Made by a program: the position numbers and the translations under genes. Under the pieces are notes generated by a model, which was not told the DNA's origin, did not search any database, and saw nothing but the letters and a program-made list of their open reading frames with translations. 50,633 bases of DNA from Parachlamydiaceae bacterium. GTDB lineage: Bacteria; Chlamydiota; Chlamydiia; Chlamydiales; Parachlamydiaceae. Positions within the stretch are counted from its first letter, which is position 1. The number at the start of each line of letters is the position of its first letter. The stretch is from positions 1 to 50,633 of the forward strand of contig JACDES010000005.1 of NCBI GenBank assembly GCA_013816265.1, read 5' to 3'. Positions 1 through 10,558 of this stretch are shown one piece after another.

Positions 1-43
1 ATCGTAAATGGGTCCATATTATTAATATTGACCCATTTACGAT
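1..43. repeat. Long hairpin upstream of rpoC
   Basis: A perfect 14-bp inverted repeat (ATCGTAAATGGGTC against its complement at 30-43) encloses an AT-rich loop that can itself pair over about six further base pairs. It is probably in the rpoB-rpoC spacer, because rpoB precedes rpoC in chlamydiae, but rpoB itself lies outside the window. No T-tract follows, so it is not a clear terminator. An RNA-processing or attenuation site is possible. Confidence 0.55.
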
Positions 44-140
44 CATTGAATCGCGGGAACTTTCGCGCAGGTCCAAATCCACATTTTAGAGCGCGGGTGG
101 TATAGAGACCGAGTGCATTAATACGACGACTCACCTTTAT

Positions 141-173
141 TAAGAGTATTCCATGAGACATGGAATACTCTTA
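141..173 (+). promoter_or_regulatory. 15-bp perfect stem-loop in the rpoC leader
   Basis: Bases 141-155 are exactly complementary to 159-173 around a 3-base loop. The stem ends 37 bases before the rpoC ATG and has no following T-run, so it looks like a leader RNA structure (processing, stability or attenuation) and not a plain terminator. A purine-rich Shine-Dalgarno AGGAGA lies just upstream of the ATG at 211. Confidence 0.55.
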
Positions 174-210
174 GTGTAATAAATTTAAAAAAATATTTTA
201 GGAGACATAT

Positions 211-3200
211 ATGTCGGAAAGAAGTCAAAATGATACGCAATTTGATAAGTTAACGATCAAAATTGCCTCTGACGATGTCATACGTAATCAATGGTCCCGC
301 GGAGAAATCAAAAAACCTGAAACGATAAACTATCGTACTTTTAAGCCTGAAAAAGGTGGATTATTCTGCGAAAAAATCTTTGGACCTACGCGCGATTGGG
401 AATGTGCTTGCGGAAAATATAAGAAAATTAAACACAAAGGTATTATCTGCGATCGCTGCGGAGTTGAAGTGACCTTGTCAAAAGTACGTCGTGAGCGCAT
501 GGCTCACATAGACCTCGCTGTACCTGTCGTCCATATTTGGTTTTTCAAAACAATGCCTTCTCGTATCGGTAACGTTTTGGGAATGACTGCTGCCGATTTG
601 GAACGTATCATTTATTATGAAGAATATGTCGTCATCGATGCGGGGCAAACCGATCTCGAGAAAAAACAACTCCTTAATGATACAGAATATCGTGAATCTC
701 AAGAAAAATGGGGTCGTGATGCATTTGTTGCCAAAATGGGTGGCGAAGCAATTCGTGATCTATTAGCGAGCGAAGATCTTCTTACACAACTCGTTGAGTT
801 AAAAGAAAAATTACGCAAAACGAAGTCTCAACAAGCGCGTATGAAGCTGGCAAAGCGCTTAAAAATCATCGAAAGCTTTACTTCTTCTACGAATAAGCCA
901 GATTGGATGGTAATGTCGTGTGTTCCGGTTATTCCACCTGATCTACGTCCATTAGTCCCTCTTGATGGTGGTCGTTTTGCAACTTCTGACTTAAACGATT
1001 TATATCGCCGCGTTATCAATAGAAATAATCGTTTAAAATCAATTTTAAAGCTAAAAACACCTGAAGTTATCGTTCGTAACGAAAAGAGAATGCTTCAAGA
1101 GGCTGTCGATGCGTTATTCGATAACGGTCGCCATGGTCATCCAGTGATGGGCGCGGGTAATCGTCCTCTTAAGTCATTATCTGAAATGTTGAAAGGTAAG
1201 CAAGGTCGTTTCCGTCAAAACTTACTTGGTAAGCGTGTTGACTATTCAGGCCGTTCGGTTATTATCGTTGGTCCAGAGCTTAAATTTAATCAGTGCGGTT
1301 TACCTAAATTGATGGCTCTTGAATTATTCGAGCCTTTCATCGTGAAACGTCTTAAAGATTTAGGTCATGTTTACACAATTCGATCAGCGAAAAAAATGAT
1401 TCAACGTCATGCCCCAGAAGTTTGGGACGTATTGGAAGATATCATTAAAGGTCATCCAGTTCTCTTAAACCGTGCGCCTACGTTGCATCGTTTGGGTATC
1501 CAAGCGTTTGAACCTGTCTTAATCGAAGGTAAAGCGATTCGTATTCACCCTCTCGTCTGCGCTGCTTTCAACGCCGACTTTGACGGTGACCAAATGGCGG
1601 TTTATGTACCCCTCTCTATTGAAGCTCAGCTTGAAGCAAAGCTTCTAATGATGGCACCGGATAACATTTTCTTACCTTCATCTGGTAAGCCTGTTGCGAT
1701 TCCTTCTCAGGATATGACCTTAGGTCTTTATTACCTGATGATCGATCCTCTATACTTCCCTGAAGCTCACGGTTTGAAAACGCGTATTTTCCGCGATGGC
1801 AAAGAAGTATTGCTCGCTCTACATGCTAGCGGAAGCTATAATTGGTATGAAGCACCTGCAAAAGGCAAAACTGTCGATGATCGTAGAGACTTTATGCGTG
1901 GATTACGTATTCATGAAAAAATTAAAGTACGTACAGAAAACGGTATTATCGAAACAACACCAGGTCGTGTTGTATTCAATACAATAGTACCAAGAGAACT
2001 CGGATTCCAAAACTACAGCTTACCTAAGAAGAAAATGGGTGAGTTGATCATGCAATGCTACAAAAAAGTAGGATTGGAAGCGACTGTACGTTTCTTGGAT
2101 AACCTTAAGAATCTAGGATTCTCCGAAGCAACGAAATCTGCCCTCTCAATGGGTGTGTGCGACGTGAAGATTCCTGCGATCAAAGTGAAAATCTTAAAAG
2201 ATGCTCATGAACGTGTGGATCTCGTTCGTAAACAATATGAAGATGGTATCATCACAGAAGGTGAGCGCCGTTCTAAGACGATTAGTATTTGGACAGAAGT
2301 GTCCGATGTGTTGTCTGAAGAATTGTTCAAGCTTATCAGTGAAGTAAAAGATAGCTCATTGAATCCTTTATATCTGATGCTAGACTCTGGAGCTCGTGGT
2401 AACAAGTCTCAGATTAGACAGCTAGGAGCATTGCGTGGATTGATGGCGACACCTTCAGGTGACATTATCGAATCTCCAATTACCTCTAACTTTAGAGAGG
2501 GATTATCTGTTATTGAATTCTCAATCTCTTCTCACGGTGCGCGTAAAGGTCTTGCCGATACAGCTCTTAAAACTGCTGACTCTGGTTACTTAACACGTCG
2601 TCTCGTTGATGTTGCACAAGATGTGATCATCACAGAAGAAGATTGCGGTACTTTGAATGGTATTGATGTCATGGCGATTAAGCAAGGTCAAGAGGAATTG
2701 CTTCCACTTAAAGATCGTATCTTTGGACGTACTGTTTGTGAAGATATTTTCCAACCTGGCGACAGCACAAAAATATTGGCGAAAGTTGGTGATACACTCA
2801 ATATTCTCCAAGCAGAAGCTATTGACGACTCAGGTATTGAAAGTATCCGTATCCGTTCTGTATTAACTTGCGAAACAAGACGCGGTGTTTGTGCGAAGTG
2901 CTATGGAGTAAACTTAGCTAATGGTCGCTCTGTAAGTATGGGTGAAGCGGTTGGTATCATTGCTGCACAGTCTATCGGTGAACCTGGTACACAGCTCACG
3001 ATGCGTACATTCCACTTGGGTGGTATCGCGTCTGCCGGCCTCAATCCTGAAATTGTGACTGAACATGAAGGTATCCTTATTTACTCCGATCTTCGTACTG
3101 TAAAAACAGAAGAAGGTTATTGGGTTGTTCTGAATAAAAACGGAAGACTTAATATTGTTCGTGATGAAGGCCGTACGCTTGATGAATACAAGAAGCTTCT

Positions 3201-4413
3201 TTCTACAAAATCGATCGAAGCGCTCCAATCTTTCAACATCGAGCTCGGTACAAAAATATTACAAACGGATGGATCGAAAGTAAAACCTGGCATCCGTGTT
3301 GCAGAATGGGAACAACATAGTATTCCAATTATTTGCGATAGACCTGGTTATGTTCGTTACGAAGACCTCGTTGAGGGCTTATCGACAGAACGTGACGTAA
3401 ATAAGCGTACAGGCCAAACTGAACTTATCGTTAAGCAACATCGTGGTGAATTGCATCCTCAAGTTGCGATTTATGCCGATCAAGCTTTCGAAGAATTGGT
3501 TGGAACATATCCATTACCGGTTGGAGCTATCATCTCTGTTGAAGAAGGTGAATATGCCTCAGCAGGTAAGATGTTAGCGCGTCTTCCACGTAGTGCGATC
3601 AAAACAAAGGATATCACTGGTGGTCTTCCTCGTGTTGCCGAGTTATTTGAAGCACGTAAACCTAAAGATTCTGCAGAAATTGCAAAAATTGATGGTGTGG
3701 TCGACTTCCGCGGTGTTCAAAAGAACAAGCGTATCGTCGTCGTTCGTGATGAAATGACAGGTATGGAAGAAGAACATTTGATTCCTCACACAAAGCACTT
3801 AATCGTACAGCGTGGTGATCACCTTGTGAAAGGGCAACAATTGACTGATGGTCTTGTGATCCCGCACGAAATCCTAGATATTTGCGGTGTTCGTGAGCTT
3901 CAGAAGTACTTGGTAAACCAGGTTCAAGAAGTTTATCGTCTCCAGGGTGTGGATATTAACGATAAACATATTGAAATTATCGTGCGTCAGATGCTCAAGA
4001 AAGTACGTGTCATCGATCCAGGTGATACAAGCTTGCTTTATGGCGAAGAAGTTGATAAGAAGGAATTCGAACAAGAGAATCTTAAGGTTACCCTTGAAGG
4101 TGGAAAGGCAGCACAAGCTACGCCGGTTCTGTTGGGTATCACGAAGGCATCGCTCAGTACCGAATCGTTCATTTCGGCTGCATCGTTCCAAGATACAACA
4201 CGTGTCTTGACAGAAGCAGCATGTGCCGGTAAGACGGACTACTTATTAGGCTTCAAAGAGAACGTTATCATGGGTCATATTATCCCAGGTGGTACAGGCT
4301 TTGAGCGTCATAAGCGCGTTAAGAAGTTCGTTGATAGCGAGCATGAGGAGCCTCTAATATTTGACTTTACCGATGAGGTAGAAAGCGAAGAAGAGCACAC
4401 AAGCAAGAAATAA
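211..4413 (+). CDS. rpoC: DNA-directed RNA polymerase subunit beta'
   Basis: This is the catalytic beta' subunit of RNA polymerase, 1400 residues, the usual length for chlamydial RpoC. The N-terminal zinc-binding site is C65/C67/C80/C83, following the [10 protein letters not shown] segment. The Mg-binding catalytic loop NADFDGDQ is at residues 454-461. The second zinc site is C812 with C887, C894 and C897. The trigger-loop region ([20 protein letters not shown]) and the C-terminal domain are complete. The start is supported by AGGAGA a few bases upstream, and a strong terminator follows. In most bacteria rpoC is co-transcribed with rpoB, which would lie before base 1. In C. trachomatis tal follows closely; here about 15.6 kb of accessory DNA intervenes. 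No truncation or frameshift is visible. Confidence 0.99.
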   Translation: MSERSQNDTQFDKLTIKIASDDVIRNQWSRGEIKKPETINYRTFKPEKGGLFCEKIFGPTRDWECACGKYKKIKHKGIICDRCGVEVTLSKVRRERMAHIDLAVPVVHIWFFKTMPSRIGNVLGMTAADLERIIYYEEYVVIDAGQTDLEKKQLLNDTEYRESQEKWGRDAFVAKMGGEAIRDLLASEDLLTQLVELKEKLRKTKSQQARMKLAKRLKIIESFTSSTNKPDWMVMSCVPVIPPDLRPLVPLDGGRFATSDLNDLYRRVINRNNRLKSILKLKTPEVIVRNEKRMLQEAVDALFDNGRHGHPVMGAGNRPLKSLSEMLKGKQGRFRQNLLGKRVDYSGRSVIIVGPELKFNQCGLPKLMALELFEPFIVKRLKDLGHVYTIRSAKKMIQRHAPEVWDVLEDIIKGHPVLLNRAPTLHRLGIQAFEPVLIEGKAIRIHPLVCAAFNADFDGDQMAVYVPLSIEAQLEAKLLMMAPDNIFLPSSGKPVAIPSQDMTLGLYYLMIDPLYFPEAHGLKTRIFRDGKEVLLALHASGSYNWYEAPAKGKTVDDRRDFMRGLRIHEKIKVRTENGIIETTPGRVVFNTIVPRELGFQNYSLPKKKMGELIMQCYKKVGLEATVRFLDNLKNLGFSEATKSALSMGVCDVKIPAIKVKILKDAHERVDLVRKQYEDGIITEGERRSKTISIWTEVSDVLSEELFKLISEVKDSSLNPLYLMLDSGARGNKSQIRQLGALRGLMATPSGDIIESPITSNFREGLSVIEFSISSHGARKGLADTALKTADSGYLTRRLVDVAQDVIITEEDCGTLNGIDVMAIKQGQEELLPLKDRIFGRTVCEDIFQPGDSTKILAKVGDTLNILQAEAIDDSGIESIRIRSVLTCETRRGVCAKCYGVNLANGRSVSMGEAVGIIAAQSIGEPGTQLTMRTFHLGGIASAGLNPEIVTEHEGILIYSDLRTVKTEEGYWVVLNKNGRLNIVRDEGRTLDEYKKLLSTKSIEALQSFNIELGTKILQTDGSKVKPGIRVAEWEQHSIPIICDRPGYVRYEDLVEGLSTERDVNKRTGQTELIVKQHRGELHPQVAIYADQAFEELVGTYPLPVGAIISVEEGEYASAGKMLARLPRSAIKTKDITGGLPRVAELFEARKPKDSAEIAKIDGVVDFRGVQKNKRIVVVRDEMTGMEEEHLIPHTKHLIVQRGDHLVKGQQLTDGLVIPHEILDICGVRELQKYLVNQVQEVYRLQGVDINDKHIEIIVRQMLKKVRVIDPGDTSLLYGEEVDKKEFEQENLKVTLEGGKAAQATPVLLGITKASLSTESFISAASFQDTTRVLTEAACAGKTDYLLGFKENVIMGHIIPGGTGFERHKRVKKFVDSEHEEPLIFDFTDEVESEEEHTSKK

Positions 4414-4445
4414 TTACTTCAAGTAATTGAAGTAATATTGTGTTC

Positions 4446-4484
4446 AAAGCCTTGGTTACAGCAATGTAACCAAGGCTTTTTTTT
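4446..4484 (+). terminator. Intrinsic terminator of rpoC
   Basis: A perfect 15-bp stem (4446-4460 with 4465-4479) has a GCAA tetraloop and is followed directly by a T-run ending at 4484. It starts about 30 bases after the rpoC stop codon, so the rpo operon ends here and the accessory genes downstream are transcribed separately. Confidence 0.92.
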
Positions 4485-4500
4485 GTGCCTGAAAATGTAT

Positions 4501-4741
4501 TATTGAACTGCGAACAGTTCAACGCCTCTACACCATAACTAGGGTTACGTAGCCCTGAAAGACCAAGCAAAACCCCTGGTTAGCGTCAAATCTACACGTG
4601 TTGGCTTGATAGATACTTGATCCTGTCCCAAACTGCGGAGCAGTTAAATATAGGTAGCCAGGGGTGTGCGTAGGCCTGAAGGGCCAAGCTAAACCCCTGG
4701 ATAGCATAACAAAAAGATCGAACTGCGGATGCAGTTCAATA
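4501..4741. repeat. Multi-hairpin repeat, family A (one degraded, one intact copy)
   Basis: The intact unit (about 4632-4741) has a small hairpin AACTGCGGAGCAGTT, then a hub in which CCAGGGGT pairs with ACCCCTGG around AGGCCTGAAGGGCC, then a second small hairpin GAACTGCGGATGCAGTTC. A degraded copy precedes it (4501-4585). Further copies lie on the other side of the neighbouring transposase (5356-5667), and a distant relative is at about 45190-45290. The arrangement suggests elements mobilised by, or coevolving with, the Y1 transposase between them. Confidence 0.75.
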
Positions 4742-4764
4742 AATAATATAAAATTAACTAAGTC

Positions 4765-5214
4765 CTAAGAAAAAATATATTTTTCATCATATTCAACACT
4801 ATGTTTTTGTAAAAACCCAATATATTCATCAACAAATGATTTGTTTGCATGGTGTTCTTTTTGCTTTAGAATATATTCTTTAACTTGATCTGTCATTGAT
4901 TTGCTAACGCTGAAAATTCCATAACCACGTTGCCAAGAAAATTCTGTTGCAACATTATAGTTGGTTTTAATAAATTTAGTTGTGCTTACTTTGATATCTT
5001 TTACCAAAGTTGCCAAGTTGTTATCTGGCGAGACCCTAATCAGCATGTAAATATGATCTTCAATTCCACCAATTTGTATAAGATGAACGTCTTTATTTTT
5101 CATTATTCCAAAAATGTATTTATATAATTGTTCTTCAATTTTTTCGGAGATGTGAGGGATTCGGTCTTTTGTAGACCAAACTAAATGATAATATAAGGCA
5201 CTAAAAGTACTCAT
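4765..5214 (-). CDS. IS200-like Y1 transposase, catalytic HUH apparently mutated
   Basis: This is a small Y1 (HUH-superfamily) transposase of about 149 residues, matching the family that begins with a Y-H-L-V-W-S-T-K-type strand and ends with an E-Y-D-E-K-Y-type tail. I chose the start at 5214 because AGGAG sits 7 bases upstream; an in-frame ATG at 5232 would overlap that site. The expected His-hydrophobic-His metal motif reads H54-I55-Y56 (DHIYM). Codon 5047-5049 is TAC where CAC is expected, a single C-to-T change. The catalytic tyrosine helix with the Q-x-x-H-H signature (about residues 112-123) is present. It is flanked on both sides by family A multi-hairpin repeats. The reading frame is intact, so loss of activity would be recent, or the Tyr may be tolerated. 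Confidence 0.88.
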   Translation of the reverse strand: MSTFSALYYHLVWSTKDRIPHISEKIEEQLYKYIFGIMKNKDVHLIQIGGIEDHIYMLIRVSPDNNLATLVKDIKVSTTKFIKTNYNVATEFSWQRGYGIFSVSKSMTDQVKEYILKQKEHHANKSFVDEYIGFLQKHSVEYDEKYIFS

Positions 5215-5355
5215 ATAATTGCTCCTAATCATTATTGAATATATATATTCTGGCTTGTTCTGGAGGTTGATAAAAATTTATTGAAATGTAACCGCAATTT
5301 GTTGTTATAGCATACGAAATCTTGGACGGTCAAATATTAATTGGGAACTGCAATT

Positions 5356-5667
5356 ATTGGCGTATTATTGAACTGCATCCGCAGTTCTATTTTTTTTCTA
5401 TGCTTCCAGGGGTTTAGCTTGGCCCTTCAGGCCTACGCACACCCCTGGCTACCTATATTAAACTGCTCCGCAGTATAGAAAATATGAAGCAATAGTTGTG
5501 TCATGTAACAAATTGTGTATTAATAAACAAATTGTATTAGGAAGCAGACTGCGGAGCAGTCATATTTAGGTAGCCAGGGGTGTGCGCAGGCCTGAAGGGC
5601 CCAGCTAAACCCCTGGATAGGATAACAATAAGATCGAACTGCGGATGCAGTTCAATAATACGCCAAT
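5356..5667. mobile_element. 312-bp element with 32-bp perfect terminal inverted repeats (family A)
   Basis: Bases 5356-5387 are exactly complementary to 5636-5667. Inside, two family A units lie head to head: one on the minus strand (about 5388-5475) and one on the plus strand (about 5548-5630), each with the CCAGGGGT/ACCCCTGG hub. No coding sequence is present. The structure is MITE-like or BIME-like. The Y1 transposase at 4765-5214 is the obvious candidate partner. The rest of the 5215-5807 gap is AT-rich with nothing else recognisable. Confidence 0.78.
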
Positions 5668-5807
5668 AGTTGGGATGAATTCATTATGATTTATTCGCGA
5701 TTTCCCTAATTAATTTTTAGCGAGGTACTCAGAAATTTTAAGTGCGGATATAGTTTAATAATCTTCATCTAATATTTTTTTTCTACCATCCCCACGCCCC
5801 TTTCTAT

Positions 5808-7937
5808 TTACAAACCACTTTCTCGCAAATAAATAGATTGGACATATCTCATAAATTCCATAAAAGATGATCGCCATGGTCCTCGTATTGCCACATGACC
5901 TCTCTGACCTAATTTGAGGCTCGGATGATCTTCAAGAAGGATGCGCACAGCAAAATAGCTCTCAACTAATAACAATTTCCCTTCTTTATCCTGATTTACA
6001 GGTAATTCACCTTTGTTAGTTGAAGCTAAAGGAGGATAATTTAGGATATTCTGTCTAACCGGTGAAAGTTCAATTACTTTTCCCTTAAAGCATTCAAGAC
6101 TTCCGTCTAATCGAAATGTAACAGGATAGCCTTCTTTAATAAAATGGACATGCTTTTCAGGAACGAAACAGAGAACCTGAATATCCTGTAAGGCAGCTAT
6201 TTTGGCAATGACTTGATTTTTTGATATATATTCACCGGGTCTGAGCGTATCATCCCATTCGTAGACTACCCCTGAAGCATTTGATTTGAGAGTCAATTGC
6301 TTCTGTTTTTGTATCAATGCACGTAATTTCGACTCAGCGGAAGCTAGTTCAGCATTCTTTTCTGGTAAAAATGCACGATCTTTTTCCTTAATAGAGAGAA
6401 TATGTAATTGCGATTTAATAATACTGATATCAGCTTTAATTGAATTGATCTCGATCTGTAATGGCGAAGAAGTGAGATTGAGCAATACTTGATCAGGTTG
6501 AACTTTATCACCTAATTTGAAATGAATAGATTCAATCTTCCCTTCCAATGGCACATAAACGATTTGATTTTCAGAAGCAACGGTAATGGCGGTAAAACGC
6601 TCTCTATGAGGGAGTGGGATAACAAACCAAAAGAAGATAACGGATAAAATGAGGGTAGTGATAGCGGAGCGTTTGTTCCACGTTAAAAACGGTGCTAGAC
6701 GTATTAGTTGTTTGGCTTCTGACACAAATGGTGGTAATAAAAAAAATGCAATTTCGACTCCAAATAGAAGGATACCCAAAGCCTTCGTAAACTCATAATA
6801 CACGAAAATAGCGATGACGGTATAAAGAATCAAGCGATAAATCCATGTATAGATGGAATATATTAACATGAATCCTCTTCGATGAACACTTACTCCTTCC
6901 TCCGGTGGAGGAATATTGAGTCCTAATAACCATTTCCTCAATTGCCACCGAGTGTAAGCAAACGCACGCGCTTGAAGATTATCAATACCGGATATATCAC
7001 TCATTAAATAATAGCCATCGAAACGCATAGCAGGGTTTAAATTAACCGCTAATGTTGATATCCAAGTTGCAGAAGCAATAACGAAAAAGACACTTTGTAA
7101 TAAACCTGGTGAACTTAAAGTCCACCCTAAGGTGGCAAGGCCCGCTAAAATCACCTCAGCAGCAACTCCTGCAAATGAAATCGCAAGACGTTGACTCCGT
7201 TTATTAAGCTTCCAACCATCCGTAACGTCGGTATAAAGAACAGGCCACAAAACAATGAAGGCAATCCCCATTGTTGGAATATGCAGTCCATAATACTTTG
7301 CCACATAGGCATGTGAAAACTCGTGTATAATCTTTACACAACTGATGGCCAGTCCATAAATGATAAGTCCATTAAAGTTAAAAAAGTATGGAAACGTAGT
7401 TAAAAATTCAGAAAAACGATCTATCAGTCGAAAGAGTCCGATTACAGTCAATATGAAGTACAGAAGCAAAGCAGGGGATGAAACAAATGGACGGACATAT
7501 TGAAGAGTCTTTGATAAAAACACATCTGGATTTAGGATCGGTACTCGAATATATAGATAATGATATAGGGTCCACATGACCGGATGCATTTTCTTTTGCT
7601 TAGCTTCTTTTGAAAATTCTTCGGAAGCTCGAGGTATCGCAAGAAGACTATTTTTTGCAGCATCTTCAAAAAAACTTTGGACTTCTTCTGTCGTTACTTT
7701 TAAAGTAGATTTTTGATTTAACTCATTCGTTAATTGGGTTAGCGTCATTCCGGGTTTTAAATGCTGAAGAATTGTGAGTTCATGCCAAGAAATTTTGTAA
7801 TATTGCCCTTTAATAGGATCTAAGCAGTTATAAGTAGGCGTGCCATCAGGATCTGCAGGACCTGGATAAATTTTAATATCCCCTCTCAGTAGGGGTAGGG
7901 GCTTTTCTTGTATAGGAGCGTTGAGTGAGAAGGTCAT
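5808..7937 (-). CDS. Membrane M50 metalloprotease fused to a HlyD-type adaptor domain
   Basis: A 709-residue inner-membrane protein. Residues about 20-105 look like a PqqD-type winged helix. Several transmembrane segments follow (about 155-440), carrying the site-2-protease zinc motif HEFSH (205-209) and the second motif FDGYY (306-310), after which the family's Asp ligand D307 is named. Residues about 450-690 form a periplasmic HlyD-like part: two biotinyl-lipoyl halves around a coiled coil, with the typical S-G-V-V strand near 560. This M50-HlyD architecture (YydH-like) is known in planctomycetes and other bacteria beside HlyD and TolC genes. It is divergent from the TolC/HlyD/GAF-HlyD genes starting at 8003, and no ABC ATPase is encoded nearby. 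It may process an exported peptide, act as an export channel partner, or both; this is inference. The C-terminus is complete. Confidence 0.88.
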   Translation of the reverse strand: MTFSLNAPIQEKPLPLLRGDIKIYPGPADPDGTPTYNCLDPIKGQYYKISWHELTILQHLKPGMTLTQLTNELNQKSTLKVTTEEVQSFFEDAAKNSLLAIPRASEEFSKEAKQKKMHPVMWTLYHYLYIRVPILNPDVFLSKTLQYVRPFVSSPALLLYFILTVIGLFRLIDRFSEFLTTFPYFFNFNGLIIYGLAISCVKIIHEFSHAYVAKYYGLHIPTMGIAFIVLWPVLYTDVTDGWKLNKRSQRLAISFAGVAAEVILAGLATLGWTLSSPGLLQSVFFVIASATWISTLAVNLNPAMRFDGYYLMSDISGIDNLQARAFAYTRWQLRKWLLGLNIPPPEEGVSVHRRGFMLIYSIYTWIYRLILYTVIAIFVYYEFTKALGILLFGVEIAFFLLPPFVSEAKQLIRLAPFLTWNKRSAITTLILSVIFFWFVIPLPHRERFTAITVASENQIVYVPLEGKIESIHFKLGDKVQPDQVLLNLTSSPLQIEINSIKADISIIKSQLHILSIKEKDRAFLPEKNAELASAESKLRALIQKQKQLTLKSNASGVVYEWDDTLRPGEYISKNQVIAKIAALQDIQVLCFVPEKHVHFIKEGYPVTFRLDGSLECFKGKVIELSPVRQNILNYPPLASTNKGELPVNQDKEGKLLLVESYFAVRILLEDHPSLKLGQRGHVAIRGPWRSSFMEFMRYVQSIYLRESGL

Positions 7938-8002
7938 GAAGGGGTCATTCCTTGATTTATTTTCTCTTTAATATATAAATATAAAAATATTCTTTGATGT
8001 AA
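7938..8002. promoter_or_regulatory. Divergent promoter region of the export cluster
   Basis: Only 65 AT-rich bases separate the start codons of the divergent M50-HlyD and TolC-like genes, so their promoters must overlap, which suggests coordinated control. No operator palindrome was seen. I cannot place -35/-10 boxes with confidence. Confidence 0.5.
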
Positions 8003-9493
8003 ATGATAGCAAGTCGAACTTTTTTTAAATTCTTTTTTATTGCTTGGATTATTTTATGCTTACCCTCATGCATAAAAAAAATGGATGTAAATGAGCTTCG
8101 TGATGAAAATATGGTCGCTGATCTTGAATTACTTGAATATATCCAAGAACCCGTCATTGAAGAACCCCTTACACTACCCGAAATATTGGAAATTGCTTTC
8201 GCTTACAATCTGGATATTTATGCTCAACAATATGAACGTGAAGTCCAAGCTCGGATCTCAAATGCACAACATCTTCAAATGCTTCCAGCATTAACAGCCG
8301 ATGCATTTTATAACTATCGTTCTAAAGATACTTCTGCTTTTACAAAATTGGTTGGAGCACCAAAACCTGCAATTCAACCAAAACAGTTTCCTCAAATTTC
8401 TTCTCTAAAGACAACATTTCAAGATGATTTACGTTGTACCATTAATTTTATCGATATGGGTTTAGCCTATTTTCGAGCTAAACAAGAAAAAGATCGCACT
8501 CTTATTATTGAACAGCAACAGCTTCGTGCACGCCAAAAGCTCGTATTGGATATCACCGAACAATATTGGAAAGCTGTGGGTGCTAAAAGAACATTGAATG
8601 ATATGCTCGAAATCATTCGTTTATCTGAATCCTACCAAAAAGCATTAGCCCATCAAATCGAAGAAAGATCCATTTCTCAGCTTCAAGGTTTGCAAGTGGC
8701 CAGTCGTCTTGTCGACCAACAAAGTCAGTTTGAATCCCTTCGCTATTTATATGAAAGCTCTAAAATTCAGCTTGGCGGTTTGATGGGCATACTTCCAGGT
8801 ACTTATTTCGAACTTGCTGATGTAGATAATGACCTAAAAGAAATTGAAATATATAACATACGTGAAGTTGAAGAAGAAGCTCTAAGAATGCGCCCAGAAT
8901 TGTATGTAAAGGATTTAGAGGAAAGAATTTCTATAGATAAAGTCAAGGAAAGTATTATTCCAATGCTTCCAAATGCATCTCTTTTTGAAGACACAAATTA
9001 TGACCAAAACCCCTTTATTGTACACCATTATTGGTGGTCAATAGGGATGCGTGCTACATGGAATCTTTTCTTAATTCCTCAGAAAATGCAAGAAAAGCGC
9101 GCAGCCGAAGCGCAAAAGGAATTTTCAAAGGCTTCTCGTCTTGCTCTTGCTGTCGGAATCATGTCACAAGTCCATTTAGCATATATGAATTATCGAGATG
9201 CACTTAATCAATATCAGATCGCATTGCGTTCATTAGAGATACGTGATCGCTTAGCTGTCATCTCTCAAAAAATTCAGGGAACGGGAGAATTCACCGGTAT
9301 CGATGTTTTGAACTTTGATAGCGATGCCCTTTTGGGAAGAATCAATGTAATGAGACTATATGCCAGCTTGAAAATAGCTGAAGAGCAGTTAAATTTTGCT
9401 ATCGGAAGACCTTTTAACTTCCCAGATCCCTGTGATAAACCCGATGTAGAATTAAGTAATCAAGAGGTTACACCAGCCTCAAATGAATTTTAG
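8003..9493 (+). CDS. TolC-like outer-membrane efflux lipoprotein
   Basis: A 496-residue outer-membrane factor. The N-terminus is a hydrophobic signal ending in a lipobox L-P-S-C with Cys23 as the lipidation site. The mature protein has the two-repeat TolC/OEP pattern: L-P-E-I-L-E-I-A-F near residue 57 (conserved start of the first repeat), long amphipathic helices, and a second repeat from about residue 280 onward. Its C-terminal helix contains an L-N-F-A-I-G-R-P-F-like segment, typical of this family. It would form the outer-membrane duct for the two adaptors encoded directly downstream (31 bp and 3 bp gaps) and for the divergent M50-HlyD protein. The substrate is not known from sequence. 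Confidence 0.88.
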   Translation: MIASRTFFKFFFIAWIILCLPSCIKKMDVNELRDENMVADLELLEYIQEPVIEEPLTLPEILEIAFAYNLDIYAQQYEREVQARISNAQHLQMLPALTADAFYNYRSKDTSAFTKLVGAPKPAIQPKQFPQISSLKTTFQDDLRCTINFIDMGLAYFRAKQEKDRTLIIEQQQLRARQKLVLDITEQYWKAVGAKRTLNDMLEIIRLSESYQKALAHQIEERSISQLQGLQVASRLVDQQSQFESLRYLYESSKIQLGGLMGILPGTYFELADVDNDLKEIEIYNIREVEEEALRMRPELYVKDLEERISIDKVKESIIPMLPNASLFEDTNYDQNPFIVHHYWWSIGMRATWNLFLIPQKMQEKRAAEAQKEFSKASRLALAVGIMSQVHLAYMNYRDALNQYQIALRSLEIRDRLAVISQKIQGTGEFTGIDVLNFDSDALLGRINVMRLYASLKIAEEQLNFAIGRPFNFPDPCDKPDVELSNQEVTPASNEF

Positions 9494-9523
9494 ACATAAA
9501 ATTAAGGTAAAATTAGGCTATAT

Positions 9524-10555
9524 ATGATACGTCAATTTTTTGCATCAGTTCTTATATTTAGCATGGTAGGCGTTGCTTTTTTTGCTATTTGGATAGGTTT
9601 TGATTCCGATCCAGAACTAATTGAAAAAAGCTATTCGACTTTAAGTTTTAATAAAAACCGGGAGTTACTCGCTAAATCTGAAAATGTAGTTTCAGATGTG
9701 GAAGTACAACAAAATTTATCCAAGCCAGATGTAAAGCCTGTCGAAGCTTCACAAGAAGATCTCACTAACTTTAATTCCGATCCGAGCCTTCCTCCTTATG
9801 AGGTTCCTAATCTAAATCCTGAAACTGAATTTAAAGAAGAGGCTCCCTCCAATGACTTCCCTGTTATCTTTAAAGCATTTTATCGAGGAATATTATCTGC
9901 CGAAGTGACTGCCATTGTTGAAAAAATCACTCATCGTATGGGCGAGCGTTTTAAAGAAGGGGAACTTTTAGTTCAGTTAGACGATACGATATTTCAAGGG
10001 TATCGTGTAAAAGCTGTTGGAAACGTGGAAAAAGCAAAGGCAGAATTGGCGTCAAAAGAGAAATTATTTAAAGATGGCATTGCTTCAATTTTTGAAATAA
10101 AAACAGCAGAAGCCAATTTAGGTATTGCAAATTCAGATTTAATCAATGCCGATCATGCTATAAACGGATGTTCTGTACGGGCACCTTTTGATGGAAAAGT
10201 TGTAAATATATTGATCGAAGAGCATGAACTGATCCAAGAAGGAAAGCCCCTCATTGAAATTGTAAATGATGATTATCTAATTGGCCAAGTTCTATCTCCA
10301 GCTAGATTACTCCCTATATTGGCTATTGGCAGGCCTGTGAACATCTTCGTTCAAGAAACGGGAACGATAGAGGTTGGCAAAATACTTAGATTAGATGCGA
10401 TCATTGACCCAGCAAGCTCCTTACTTAAAGTCGATATCATTGTTGATAACAAAAATCAGAAACTTCGTTCGGGTATGATTGGACGTGTGATTTTAAGTGA
10501 TGAGGCATTAAAATTAATGTCTCCAGATCAATCTAATCAAAAGAGTGAGAAATAG
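9524..10555 (+). CDS. HlyD-family periplasmic adaptor subunit
   Basis: A 343-residue membrane-fusion protein. One N-terminal transmembrane anchor (about residues 4-24) is followed by an acidic, Pro/Ser-rich linker of about 85 residues. Then come a lipoyl half-motif (A-E-V-T-A-I-V-E-K-I, about 125-135), a short coiled coil, the second lipoyl half with V-R-A-P-F-D-G-K-V near residue 220, and a beta-barrel domain. It bridges the inner-membrane component and the TolC-like protein encoded immediately upstream. The downstream GAF-HlyD gene starts 3 bp after its stop, so the three genes form one operon. The long acidic linker is longer than in typical adaptors. Confidence 0.87.
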   Translation: MIRQFFASVLIFSMVGVAFFAIWIGFDSDPELIEKSYSTLSFNKNRELLAKSENVVSDVEVQQNLSKPDVKPVEASQEDLTNFNSDPSLPPYEVPNLNPETEFKEEAPSNDFPVIFKAFYRGILSAEVTAIVEKITHRMGERFKEGELLVQLDDTIFQGYRVKAVGNVEKAKAELASKEKLFKDGIASIFEIKTAEANLGIANSDLINADHAINGCSVRAPFDGKVVNILIEEHELIQEGKPLIEIVNDDYLIGQVLSPARLLPILAIGRPVNIFVQETGTIEVGKILRLDAIIDPASSLLKVDIIVDNKNQKLRSGMIGRVILSDEALKLMSPDQSNQKSEK

Positions 10556-10558
10556 AAA

